The notes beneath the pieces are model-generated. The model did no database searches, was not told the origin of the DNA, and saw nothing but the letters and a program-made list of their open reading frames with translations. From Onchocerca volvulus (Eukaryota > Nematoda > Chromadorea > Rhabditida > Onchocercidae): a stretch of 64,000 nucleotides of DNA. Below are positions 1-13,500 of the stretch, in pieces. The stretch lies in NCBI GenBank assembly GCA_000499405.2, contig HG738137.1, positions 26,341,832-26,405,831 of the forward strand. Direction: 5' to 3'. A program made the translations under genes and the position numbers. Position 1 is the first letter of the stretch, and every line of letters starts with the position of its first letter.

Positions 1-257
1 TATTTTTGCACTCTGTTTAACTCTGAAAAACATGAACTGCGTCCCAAATTCCATCTCTTTCAAATTATAACTTATTTCGTTCTTCTCAATACACCAATTT
101 TAAAATAAGACTTCATTCAACTTTATCCCCCAAAAGAAAGCTGAAATCATGAAATTGAAAACGAATTTAATTTAAAGCTAATAATAACAAACATATAAAA
201 TTTTGGAATAAACTTAATTTTGTACTAAACAACCTAACCCAATACTTTAACACCTAC
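1..257 (-). other. Intron of RPN2 reaching the left edge
   Basis: A+T-rich sequence downstream (minus strand) of the last visible RPN2 donor. No coding block for the missing C-terminus is seen in any frame, so the next exon lies outside the window. Confidence 0.6.
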
Positions 258-3189
258 GAAATGGATGACGATGGCTTCAAAAGTTCCCGATCGAATACCG
301 CCACTGCGATATCCTCGATTCGCACTTTTACAAGTATTCTCATCATTAATGATGCACCATTTGTTCCAACTAAACGTTTATCCTGGAATAGAATAAATAA
401 AAACATTTTAAATGCCCACTGGAAAAAAAAAAACATTAACCAACAAAAATTTCTCGGGTACCATTTAAAGTAACCGGGAATGTCCGTTTCCTCACTACAA
501 CATAGTTCGGCATTGTTTTCAGGAATTCCAGAAAAAAATTGTAATGCCTTATGTTAAACTCTTCCATTTAAATTTCCGGTTTCAATAACTTGGTCATGTA
601 CATAAATGAAAGATGATTACCTGACTTCCAGCAGTTAGGGCAAGATTATAAAATCCATGTTGTTTGGCATTTTTAACAGATACTTCATATAACGTTTTAG
701 TTTTATCAGATGCAACTTCTTTTAACGGTTGTTGTACAATCGCAATTTCTTTCGAAGCTATATGTGTCGCTGCATCCAAAATGACTGATAATGGTCCAAC
801 TGATTCGCCTAATACATTTGAAACACGAATAACCAAAGGCTGCAATAAATTATCACTGCAAATAATGACAAACTAAATAAAAAAAAAATTGATTGAAAAC
901 TTAATAACATAATTATATCAAAAGATCGAAACAATTTGCCTTTTTGAGTTTCTATGGCTGTAAGAATTTACTGAAGCATAATAAAAATAGTGGTAAGTTT
1001 TAAAATGCTGTACAACTGTGATATCGAAGAGTGCAATCTTGACAAAATAATAAATCATGTCTATAATAATGAGCTTCTGCATCTCTCGTCCTAGAAAAAA
1101 TACTACAGTAAAAAGAGAAATTCAAATAAATTTACTTTATCCGTATCCAGTAAAGATGCGCTAGAGGCCAGAGAAAACACAACTGGAATTTGGAAATGGT
1201 TATTTGTAAGCTTCTTCAATGTCAACAATAGGAGATAAGCACCGCGGTCCAATTGTACAGTCTTACGACTAAGAAGATAATTTGCTAATTTCACCGCTTC
1301 ATCCTAAACAAGATTCATAAATTTAAATTATAAATTTAAGTTTTAGCAACTGAAGTTGGTTTATGAATCTAAAACATTCGTATGGAAAAATTCTTCATGG
1401 AAGTTATAGGCAAATAGTATAATACTTTTTCGTTTCATAAAAATTTAAATAAAAACTAACACTTTTCACACTTGGTGATTTGTTAAGTTTATCAGCTAGA
1501 CTGTAAATTCCATAAACGCCAAACGCAGTTATTGATAATCCGCCTTCCAACTGCAAAAGTTTAGTGCTATGAAATTTATTCACTTTTCCAATGAATTTTT
1601 TTTACATCTGCCCCTTATCTAGTTTTACATCTTTATTTCCATTGCCAGCATCCGACATATAAATTTATAAAACTTACATGAAGATACTTGCCATCCACTT
1701 CATCCGCTTGACCAACCAAATCTTCGGCACGTACCAGGAATTTACCGGCGTTGGTGTTATCCAACAAAGTTGCTGCATTCAATCCATATGCAAGACTAAA
1801 AATATGATCTGACATAATAAGACTAGAACAATTAAAAATATAATCTGACACAATAAGACTAGAACAACTATTATCAGCGAAGAAAAAGAGAAAACATCAA
1901 TTCAACATTCTTCCATTGCCTAATAAAATGAGGAAATTTCAAAAAAAATTTTATAGAATCATTGAATTTTAGCAAAAATTTACAGAATTCAATTTCGAAA
2001 TTTTAAAACTCATAAAATTATCATCATGTACCACACTTTCAAATCGAGTCATCGATACTACTAACAACCATGTCATATGCTTTTGCCGAAATCGAAAATA
2101 ACCTAGAAGCGCCATCATCCTTTGTCAATGCAGTAGTTAAGGCTTCGGCAAAACCATTATAGTTCACTTTCAACTTCAATTTGTCGGCAACAGCAAGTGC
2201 CAAATATATGTTGTGCGAAGTTGGAGTATCTTGCTTCAACACTGCTTCGACTGTTTCTTTAGCATTCGGTACGGAAAATGTACATTCTTTCAGAGCAGCC
2301 GCAGCGCTGACTGCGTGATAGAGCTGCACTAATTCCTCACCATTTACTTTCTGAACTATATCGCAGAGAGCCTATAAATTATAGCACTACTAGATATTGA
2401 TACCAACAGTTGAAATCAGAAATGAATATGAATTCACATTTTCGCAGATTTATCCAAGTCAAACTTCCTAAAATGCAAAAGCTAATAAAAAAAAATGAGT
2501 TAAAGCGTTTTAAAATTACCTTATTCTTGCTGGCCTCAATGGAGATGCCTACAAGTTTTAAACCAGCTGCACCATAATGTATAGAAGATAATTCCTGGAA
2601 TTAGTGAAGAAAAAAATTTAAATATACAAAAGACAAACAAAATATTACAGTTTGGATTTTCTAAATCACAAATTAATAATATCTTTATTATATGGATAAA
2701 TTATAGTTGAATCAATAAGGAAAGCCATCCTTTGAACTCGATCCAATTTATGATTTAGGAAGTTCAAACAACTGTTTAATCTACGATATACAAATAAGTT
2801 CGCAGGTATTATTACGAGATGCTGATCAATTGATTTTCATGAAATTTTCTTTGCTACGCCCCAACATTACGCATACATAAATTTTCGAAAATGTCATTGT
2901 CTTAGAATAAATTTTGATTTCTATATCATGACAAATATTATCACACTGTTACTAAATAATAGAGATGTCAGAGATGGCTGTACCAGACTTTAGAAATTTG
3001 GATCAAAATTTTTTGAAAATGTTTGAAAAATCAAACATTGCTATCGAGAGCATTGATCAAAACAGCTTGTAACGACTTCTGACTTCGTTCATCCAAATAA
3101 GTATTCAAAAATGGCGTTGCACAATCGACCACGAGAAGAAATACGGTCAAATTGATAAATAAAGCATGCCACATTCGTCCTCTGCTCAT
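258..3189 (-). CDS. RPN2: Ribophorin II (oligosaccharyltransferase subunit 2), 5' part, partial
   Basis: ER-membrane subunit of the oligosaccharyltransferase that moves the dolichol-linked glycan onto asparagines of nascent proteins. Exons from the 5' end: 3037-3189, 2520-2594, 2103-2371, 1678-1795, 1470-1550, 1136-1303, 621-839, 258-382; all phases close, giving about 402 residues. The first exon encodes a signal peptide (FINLTVFLLVVDC) after Met at 3189, which follows a TTGCAG acceptor that could take a spliced leader. Collinear blocks match animal ribophorin II: QLYHAVSAAAAL, QADEVDGKYLHV, LEGGLSITAFGVYGIYSL, VSNVLGESVGPLSV and the DKRLVGTNG strand. The last quarter, including the C-terminal membrane helices, lies beyond base 1; the donor at 257 (GTAGGT) leads off the window. 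Identity is firm; the exon 2103-2371 donor was chosen by phase and alignment. Confidence 0.9.
1800..1868. repeat. Imperfect tandem duplication, period 36 bp, in an RPN2 intron
   Basis: Two adjacent copies share the core ATCTGACA(T/C)AATAAGACTAG. The first copy abuts the acceptor of the RPN2 exon ending at 1795. The duplication supplies extra CAG dinucleotides upstream of the used TTTTTAG acceptor. Confidence 0.8.
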
Positions 3190-4582
3190 TGTAATCCTGC
3201 AATTTAAAAACACGCAAGTTCAAAATTTGTCGAAAACTAATAATAATATTTAATCCACCAGCAAAGAAAACTAGAAAACGAGAAATGTAACAAATACTGC
3301 ACACGTGTCGTGACATCAGCAATTCCTCAAGATCTAATGAAATATGGGAACGAGTCCATTGTGCAATAGCACCATCTCGTGACGATTTACTTTGAATAAG
3401 TCAGTCACTATTTAATGAAGTGAAGTGATGAAAAATTAAACTTTTCAATTTCAGATTCTCCAAAGCCTTTATCACCAAATTTAAAGCCTATTTTAGTGTT
3501 GTTAAAATCTTGGATCACAAGTTATCCACTAGCAACTTCCAAAAAATTGAAATTTATTAAAAACCTAGAATTTCTACCAAATGTTGTCAAAAATAAATTC
3601 TCAATTTTTGACTGAAATTTTATTTCTTTTTGTTTTTGCTCATAATTCATACAATTATGAGTGAATAACTGAAAGAAATGAAATGTTTTACTAGATGCAT
3701 TTGAAAGGAATTTATTTTAGCTTTGAAAATCTTAAAAGATCAAATAATTCATTCGTTCAATCTAATCTATCAAAGGACCAATCCATCACACAATTTGCAA
3801 TACTTAGATCTTATGCTATCTTTTAGAATCCCAACTGAAGATATAAAGTATTCAATATTAATGAAATCAGTATTATTATTAGAAATAATAAAAAGTTCAA
3901 GAATAAATTTGCTTCTACTAAATCTTTCTATATCTTTGTTTACTATATTTCTCTTTTCAATTTATTTGAAAGGACGAAATTTGAAAAAAAATCCGAACTT
4001 TTTGTGTTTTAAATTTGTTTTCATGATAAAAATAAAATCTTTCTCTTCGTCATAATTCTTTCTGAAATTTGAAAATTTAACAAAAACCTTAAAGATTTCA
4101 AGTTTTCATAAATTTGAAATATTTCTAGCAAAAAAAAAAAAAATCATTTTTTGTAAGAATTTCATCTTTGAAATAAATACTAAGAAAAAAAAAAAAATCA
4201 TTTTTTGTAAGAATTTCATCTTTGAAATAAATACTAAGAAAAAAAAAAAAAAAGCCCCTTTATTTCATCAACTGTTGGATTCTCTGAATGGAATGCTTAG
4301 GAAATGTGACAGGATGGATGTCACGGAATTTGACGAGAGCTTCTTTATCTGTTGAAGCATTGTCAAATCATTTTACGCAGTTGTTTCTCGATGAAATACA
4401 ATATATGTTTCCTCTTCGGACAAGTTTGCACAAATGCTATAAATGAACCATTGCTTCTCATCATTTCGATGCTTCAAATTTTTGAAGCCTTTCTTTTTTT
4501 CGACTTCCCCTCATGACAGAAAGGTCGTCGTCAAGTGGTATAAGCTCTGCAAAAGTTTTTTGAAACTGACATCCACTTCCAT
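3190..4582. other. Divergent intergenic region between RPN2 and pappalysin
   Basis: No coding block is supported. It should hold the promoters of both flanking genes, which point away from each other, but no TATA box or other named element stands out. It contains the tandem duplication at 4130-4253. The stretch 4260-4580 is less A+T-biased and may be 5' UTR or promoter of the pappalysin gene. Confidence 0.5.
4130..4253. repeat. Tandem duplication, two copies of about 55 bp flanked by A-tracts
   Basis: Two near-identical units each carry an A-tract followed by ATCATTTTTTGTAAGAA and end in AATAAATACTAAG; a third A-tract closes the array. A polymerase-slippage or unequal-exchange origin is likely. 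Confidence 0.85.
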
Positions 4583-7500
4583 ATGATCAAACTATCACTA
4601 CTACTACTATATTCGTTGATGTATGGTTTCCTTTGCTCGAAAGAAGCGGATGTTGACGCCGTGGAATCCATCGAGGAATCCAATTCGACTTCTTCAAGGT
4701 TTCTTCCATCTATGAGTTTCCTTTTTCTTGAGATTCAGTTGAAAAATTATTCAAACTAAATCAATATCTCCTTTCCCGTACTCTTCTGAGATCTTATTTA
4801 AATGATGGTGAATGGTAACGATTGGATAATATCAAAATGGAGCATAAATATATTTTCGAATTTTTTGTCAAATCAATTCGAAATGTTGCAATATGTCAAG
4901 TAATGATTGAAATTAAAATGATCCATATCATGATTAATTAATAGGCGGAAAGAATAAATGGAATGTTTTGAGAGTTAATATGTGATCAATATGATAAAGG
5001 TTATCGGAAATGCATTAATTAATAGATAATTGGTTAGATAATTGTAGTAATTCCTACAGAAAAACAATTAACAATTGCAAATAACTTCAAAATTTTAGTG
5101 ATTTTTTTTTTTTCAAATTATTTCAGAATTCCGGAATACTGAACAGTAAATATAGGTGTTTTCTTGTTCAGGCTTCGTTACCATACATTTTCCGAAGGGC
5201 CAAGCAATCATGCAATATATTTAAATGGATCAACAGGATTGCGATTGAGTACTCCGGTATGGCAAACTCTTGCAAACAAGATGCGTTTCGCATTTACATT
5301 GGAAATATGGGTACAAATCGAAGGTGGACAACCGGATTCGGCCGTCATAATTGGTATGTGTTTCTTATAAGTCTCCATCAAATTTTTCTATTAATTTAAA
5401 ATGTCATAAACGAAATCAACTTTCTTTTTGCTTGGCCAACAAGAAGATTAAAATAGCCTCAAATCTTTTTTGGAATGATTGATGCTTGGCCGAATTCGAC
5501 GTGCAGCAATTAGAGTCGTTATCACATAATATTAGAAGGATAAGAGCATTCTAGATTCAAAAAGACAGCTAATTAGTTCGTTAACAGTTTAATCAGAGCT
5601 TCTGGATTTGATATTATTATCAAAAAAAAGCCTAATAATCGCTTGCGTCAAAACCTTTTGTTGAATTAATTGGAGTTAAAGCACTTAATGATATCTGTGG
5701 GAAGAAGAAAGATGCAATAACATGGAAGATTTCAATAGAAACAGAATCTAACGGTGAACACGGAGCTCGTTTAGCTGTATCATTGATTCCAGAATTAGCA
5801 CCTGAATCATATCAACTCAGGTCGTTCATTTATCCATTAATTTTATGATTTTTACTGGAAATCTGAACTAATTACTTCAACTTCAAAAAAACTAAGACAG
5901 AAGCTCTGCAAAATTTGGATTTCAAAAGCTGCCAATTACTTCTGACTTGTAATAAAATGAAGAAAAATTGTATAAAATGTGTGGAGACATTGGAAAAATT
6001 TGCTTTTACAATTATTTAAGAAATGTAAAAGCCCATCGTTTTGGTGAATGGATTCAAACAGCAGTTGTATTTGATTTGCATCAACTTTTATTCTACGTAA
6101 ATGGTGCACGTGTCGGTAAATTGGTGCGTGAGGTAGTTTTGCATTCCATTTGTAATTGATAACACAATACAAAATTATTTATTATCAACGGAGTATAATT
6201 TGATTTATTCTTGAAAAATTTTGTTTTATTAATCCACAAAAATCGAAAAAATAGGGAAAAATGGAAAGGTTTGGAATTTCAATGCAATTTTCTCAAATTC
6301 AAACTTCTAATTTGACAGCAATAAGTTATAGTTTTTCAACTTTCAAATACCAAGAAATTGTTGCAGTTTGGTGTTCTTTATTCGGAAATCCGAAGTGCAT
6401 GCAAAAGATTGTATTTGGCAACAGATGGCAATCGATCTAGTCGTGACGAAGTGGTCGGATTTCGAGGTTACATCGGAAAGTTACGCATAACAGATCGTTT
6501 TATCGATCATTCAGAGTTGATTCGAGAACAATGGCAAGGAAATGTCTTTGAAGAAAACTTTGCAGATATTCATCAATGGAAGTGCCTCGGTAAGCAACAT
6601 TCACTATCATTATCTTATCTTCAATCTATTGATATTTCCACTTCAAAGATCTTCCTCTTCACAGGATTTTAAATCTATTATCGTTATTGATATCACTAAA
6701 TCTCTTGATCATCAGGAAGTGATTTGGGTGTACGAAAGGAAGAAATTCCGCGAAAGGATATACCACGAAATATAGAAATACCACATTGCGGTCGGACAAT
6801 TTGTGATAATCCAGTGGTAGCGAGCAACTATTTGCATCATTGGAATTTGCATGCCATCAAGAAGTTAAAGTATCGGATAGTTGTGATTAGCGATGATGAT
6901 GGAAGGTAAGTTGACACTTAACTGTCACTCAACTTCCTCTTTCCAATCATTTCTCTTTTTTCTTCTTGCAAGAGATTAAATCATTTAATGAGAAACTGAT
7001 AGAATGAAGTAATTAACAGAACTGAAATTACGATAATTGCGATTTTGAAAAAGACACGAAATGTCCGTTGTAGTAGTATCACTTTTGTTTGCACTTCATT
7101 CTATAATCAAGAAAAAGTAAGCATAAGATGAGTAAAGTGGAGAAAATCAAGACTTTATCACAAAACAGATTTAATCAAAATTATCAACACTCATTGGAAA
7201 TGATTGTTTCCAGTGCAAAATGGAAAGTCATGAATTTAAATTATTTAAATTAATTAATTTATTAAAAAGAGCTCAATTTATTGCAGCAATGTGAATATAA
7301 GAACGGATTTCATCATGAGACAACATGTCGAACTTCTGAAGGCTTTTGAATCATACAATATTACGTAAATTTCAAATATTTCGTAACTATCTTTTTTGAC
7401 AGATTGTTGAACTTATCTTTATATCGATATTTCTGTATAAACTATCAATATTGTGCTCAGATGGGATCTTGAACTGATCAATATCCAAAACACATCATTA

Positions 7501-10500
7501 CGACGTAAAACTATCGTATTTGGTTGTCAATCATCAGCGATCGGTAACAAACGCTGTGACATCGAATGTCGTCATGCAATTACTGGTGATGACGGAGGTG
7601 ATTGCAAAATTCAGGTAAGTCAAGTACCTTCTTTTTCATCAATTTCAATAAATTATCTCTTTACTGTTATCAATTAATTTTTTTTGAAGATTAAGAAATG
7701 TTATAATTTATTTGGCTCTGTATTGCAATACATTTAAGAATGATAAAAAGTTTTTCTCGAAGACGGAATAAAATCTCTTAAAAAACAGTCTATCAGATGA
7801 TCGAATCAATTTCTCTTCTTATTTTATTCTTTGAATTTTGTTTTTTTAATGAAAAAAAAAAAAGTTTTTGAACTTTTCATACATATTACTTCCGCTGCTT
7901 GCTGGTATTTTTTTTTCCTTTTTTTTTTTTTTATAATGTTTCATCAAAGAACAAAAACGAAAAAAAAAAATCAATCGTTCATTACTCTTTACATAAGAAT
8001 GAAATAATCAAATCTAATCGGAAAAGATAGAAGAGCTCTGAAGCATTTCTTTCTTTCAGCAAGGAAAATTTCTGGCAAAAAAATTAAGATTTCATGAAAT
8101 TAACTTATTTATTCCTTCCTTTTGAAGGCTAAATGTGAAAAATGGATGCTTGGAAATAATCACTGTGAATTGGAATGTAACAATCGTGAAAATAACTGGG
8201 ACAAAGGTGATTGCTGCACTGATTTTACCTTTAGCGATAATCAATTCTGCATTGATCCTACTTCTATCTATCGGTTTGTTCATTAGCTAAATTTTGATTT
8301 AAATATGTCGTACAAAATTATTCCATCAAGTTAAAACTGAATGATTCGAATGATTTAAAAATCGATTTAAAATGAGAAATTAAAGAAAACAGTTTGACAA
8401 TAACTTTCCATTAGGCCATTAGGCTATTTTCTGGAGGCCTGTGCAAATGGTATGAAAAACGTTCTGTACTAAATAATTGCCATAAATGATGGACATTTTG
8501 AAAGTATGATGAGAGTAATCATCATCCATATTCGCTTTATCAGTCATTAAAGTTGTTTTTTCAATTGTTAAAAATATTCCAGAATTTTGAATTTTTAAAA
8601 ACAATCAAATGCAGGCGTTATATCAATGTCGAAGAATATAAAACAGCAGTTGGAATAGATAATGAAAATGGATTAACAGTACAGTTTGGTGATTGGATTA
8701 CCAGCGATCTGGTCGGATTTTCAACATTTCCATGGGAAAAAGATATTTATAGCAGTCAAGGTGGAGTGCTACTTCGTTATGATCGTTTTGGGACGCCTGG
8801 ACAAATTAATAATTTAATTCATGAAATCGGTCATGTTCTTGGTCTTTGGCATGTTCATCACGGAATCAGCGAAGTACCGTGTGATGATCCATGTCAGGAG
8901 AAAACACCCTCCATGGTAACCGGTAATAATTTTCTTCTTACCATTAAACTTGCTCCTTGAAAATATAGTTTCTTGAAAGAACTTTATTCTAGCTTTGAAA
9001 TTATAAAATAAAATAAATGGAACTTTAAGCAGTTCCAATTTAGTTTACAATTTTAATGCTTATATAACTTCAAAAGATAAAATCAAATGAAACAAACAAT
9101 AGCACAATATTAATATAGTAAAATGTATCGAAGCTAATCTTTTCTATGAGAATGAAATGAAGGATATGAGATGATATGATATAATATTTTGTGAATGCAG
9201 TCCAGTTTTTGAAGAAAAGTGTCATAACAATCGATAGATACATAAAAGCCCCATATTTTAAGAAAAAGCAAACAAATAATAACTAAATTCACTCAAGTTT
9301 GAAAAATGAAATACAATGGATGATGAATTCTTATCTCATGTATTCATTCTTCAATTGCAACTCTTGATATTGTCAGAATCGATATTCAGAATCGATATTC
9401 CCGAACTCAGAATCGATATTCCCAAACTAATTAACTTCCTACAATATTAGAAACTTATGAGATATGGCAATGATATGTTAAAATATCGTCTACAACTAAT
9501 AAAATATTCTCAGAAGAATACAGGGTCATCCAGTTTAGAAAAATAATACATTAACTTTAATATGTTTATAAGATATACCGAATTAAATGATTAAATCTTT
9601 GATTAAGCTTTCAAATTCAATAGCTTCTTCTTATACTAAAATGAAAAGAAATCGGAATAAGCTGAAATAATGAGTTGATCAAGTTATGGCTTTTGGAAAT
9701 CGATTTTTCGTCCCACACCTGTAGATAATAGATCAAACCTGATTTCGTGAAAAAGTAGTGTATACAATCCTTCGACATGAGCAAAAATTTTTAAGCAAAT
9801 CAATTAATGCATACAATTTAATTATAATTAACTGTAAGTTCAAACTATAAGTGACAATATTTTTAATCCTTTCCATGTTACATCAGCAACATTAAAATTC
9901 TTTGTAGCAATCGTTTATCAACCTTGTTTAATAAAAAGATACAGGGATGGAAAACGAAAACGATAATAGCCTAGCCTAAAATCTCATTGATGATTGATGA
10001 TGAATTTCATTATTATGAATACTTTACAAAATACTGTTTTAAAACTTTATCATTGGATCCTTTACAAAAAAATTAATTATCTCATTGACTCCTAAATATC
10101 ATTTTTGCTTTACTTTTTCATTTGAGATCTGAATTTTGCAATGTTATAGTCCAAACTATCGGGAATCCAGTGCTTCATGCAAAACAATACACATTTTTTG
10201 CAACAATATTCACCTTCTTTTTGATTCATTTTCTTTGCCTTGTTAAAAACGCCGTATTATATTTTGATATCTTAAAATGTGGATCTCCGGAAAATTCCGA
10301 AAATTCTAAAAAAAATATCTGATTTGAAATTGCCCCCTTTCATTTTCTATGGCACATTTTTCAGGTGATATGATTAGCGACACGAATCCAACGGTCAAGA
10401 ATACAGCATGTGCTGATCCAGAAACAGTTAATCCATGTGATGCAACTCAAAGATTCAAAAACACACCTTTTCGGAATTACATGAGTTACACAGGTGAATG

Positions 10501-13500
10501 ATATTATACATGACTGGAATAGCACTTTATTTCACTTGAATAATATAAACGAAATTCGTAACTATCGATAAAATTGCATAGGAACTGTCTCAGAAACTTT
10601 GGATCTGTTTCGATATTTACACAACTTCTATTTAGAAGACAGTTGCGCTAATACATTCACTGAACAACAAAAAGCAAGGATGCATTGCTATATCGATTTG
10701 AAATATGCAAAGTGGATCGTACGTCCTGCACTGATCCCCAACCATATTGCTATCGGCCCAAGAATTATACCATGGCCAAAAACGAATTCTAAAAGCGTCA
10801 AAATTGTATGTCATTATATCTCTTAAAATGATTACTGAAAATAACAACAGCTTTATAATCAACTTCATCTAATCAGGATACGGAGAAATGATTGTAAGAA
10901 CCAATAAGGGAAGAGATTTATGATTCTCAAAAAGGCTCATAAATCTCTTTCCAGAAATTCAATGATATAATTATATCATCATCCGATGATTTTTTTTTTT
11001 TTTTGAAAACAAATGAACTGTTTAATATAAATTTTAATATTATTAGCTTTAATACCACACAATTACGCATATCTTATGAATGAATGACTACTTGATAATT
11101 TCTCAGATGTGGGCATTACCGATGAGTAACATGAATTGTGGTCCACGGCAAAAACGTGTACAAGAAACGCACTGCACAGCGGACAGACGGGTCGTGCAAT
11201 ATGCAATCTCAGCTAGTTCATCCGAACCATTCCAAATGTCAGGCTTTTGGGATCCAGAACAAGCTACTGGTAACGCTTTATTTATTTATTTTTTTTAAAT
11301 CAGATTCCATTACAATTTTTCACTGATAATCCTTATTGTTAACAACGAAGACTGCACACGGTTTTATTTCCATTACGGCATTAATCGAAATGCTATTAAA
11401 ATTATTTCCTTTCAGAAATTCTAGCAAAATAAAAAAGTATATCAGTTGCTAGCCTACTCCTAGCAGCAATAGTTTAGGCCGCACTCTTATTCATTTTAGA
11501 ATGTTCCCAATTTTTTTTTTTGCAAGCAAAAATTGAATAGCAAAAGACTTACGTTGAATAGGAAAATGATAATTTAAGCAACTGGATCCAAACTGAAGCC
11601 AAGATCTTCGAGACTCTTGCAGTTTTCCATTTTCTTCAGTTTATCTACTTGGGTTTTCATTTCTTTTCGAGTTGCTTCAAGAGCCATTTCAATAACTTTC
11701 ATGTCATCTTCAATCATTTCTTCTGCCTGGTCGGTGGCAACCTTGACAAACGTGGTATTTCCAAAGCATATCCAATTCTTACTTTTCTACAAAAGAAAAG
11801 GAATAAAAGTTGTGTTACTGCATCAATACCTTCCCTACAATAAATAGCATCATGGCAAATAATTTCATAAGATTGACTAAAAGAGTTTCCCAGAAAGCTC
11901 ACTGCATTGACCAGCAAATTAAACCATTTTCACCATTTGTTAAATCCTAATCTTTATCATTCAACAGATGTGAAATCACCAACACTCATTTGAAATTTTT
12001 GGAACATTTATTCGATCGTACTTTCACATATGTCACAAATCGCTTGCCTTTTTTCTTTTTTTTTTCAATGCCGTTCATTACATTACAACTTTTGCCTCAA
12101 CGCTAAACTTTATCATTTCCAAAAAAATTGAAAAGCATGTTGTTTGATAACCTTATTTGTGGTATTTTTTGCTTGTTTGTGCAATTGTCGCAATGCTTCG
12201 CGACATTTCTGACGTCGCTCATCCAATTCTATCATCGCTCTCTTGCCCATGATAACACTTTGTCCTAGACTTTCCCATTCAGTCATATCATCCATCATCT
12301 TTTTTGTCGTATTATCCAGTAATAAATTTTCTAATATCGCTTCCGCTGGTTCTTCCATTTTCTGACAAAAATTATTGAAACTATTATTTCTGAAGCAATT
12401 TTATTTCATAGCAATTTTACTAGTCAACAAACAACGTTATTTGTTTAACAATTTCATTGCTAAGTAAATTTACTTGACAAGTAGTCTTATTTTGTCGAGT
12501 AATATTAATTGACAAATAATCTTATTCGACAAGCAATTCCACCTGTTAAGCAGCATCATCTTCATACCATTTTAATGGAGAGAAAATCTTAAAAACTACA
12601 CAAACAAAGAATTAAAACCCCGTAGAATTGTTCAACCAACAATTTGCGCGTTCCCAGCCCGGCGGTATTTTCTCATTCCAAAAACACATTTTGCGGTTCG
12701 GCCGTCTCAGTTCTTCACATTTCATTTTGATGAGTGAGTGGAGCTTTCGAAGAACCGGTAGTTTCACGTTCGATATAAGTCAAGTTTGGCGTATGATATG
12801 CGAGAATCAAACCAGAATCAAATCAGAATCAAATCAGAATCAAAATCAGAATCAATCAAATCAGAATCAAACATTCTTTCCGCCTCAACTAGTCCGATTT
12901 CCATAGATTAAAAAAAAAAAACTGATAAAATTCATAAAAAGTTAAGAAATTAGGGGACCTTTTTCATTTCATTTGATCTTTTCAAATCAGAAAAGAAAAA
13001 TTTTATGAAATTTATATTCTCTAAAATCGAAAATCCTTTTTATATAATTTTTTCAATTTAAGAAGAAAAAAGTGGCATTTACTTTTTAAACAAACATTAA
13101 ATTTTATAAATTCAATTTCTTTCAAAATTATCCGTTTGCCGCCAAATTAGGAAAAAATAAAACAATGCAGCAGAGAGAGAAAGCAGTTTTGAATTGCTGC
13201 TTATTATTCATAAGTTAATATTATCAATTTTTCATTTAAATCCATCAATATAGTAAACAACGAAATGATGAATTAATCGAAAATGAATACTAAGGAGTGC
13301 CGGATGCGGAAGTTTGCACCGCATCAACGAAAGCATGGCTTCCGGATGTGCAAGATTGTGATGATATAAGCGACAAATGTATATTGAAATTAAAACCGGA
13401 TGTTGAAACACAACTGGAAAAGCTCTCCATATGGTTTGCTTGGAATGCTGCTAGTGGTATACGATTTGTCAAAATCCTCTTCATCGATGGTACTTTCGAT

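Noticed and set aside
2440..2469. Mini-exon of RPN2 encoding FDLDKSAK
   Set aside because: It looks coding and has borders, but its phases do not fit. The exons on either side join directly in phase 0 and align without a gap to ribophorin II.
3723..4055. 110-codon open frame upstream of the pappalysin gene
   Set aside because: It starts at TTG, is dominated by Ile/Leu/Lys/Asn from A+T-rich sequence, and has no recognisable motif.
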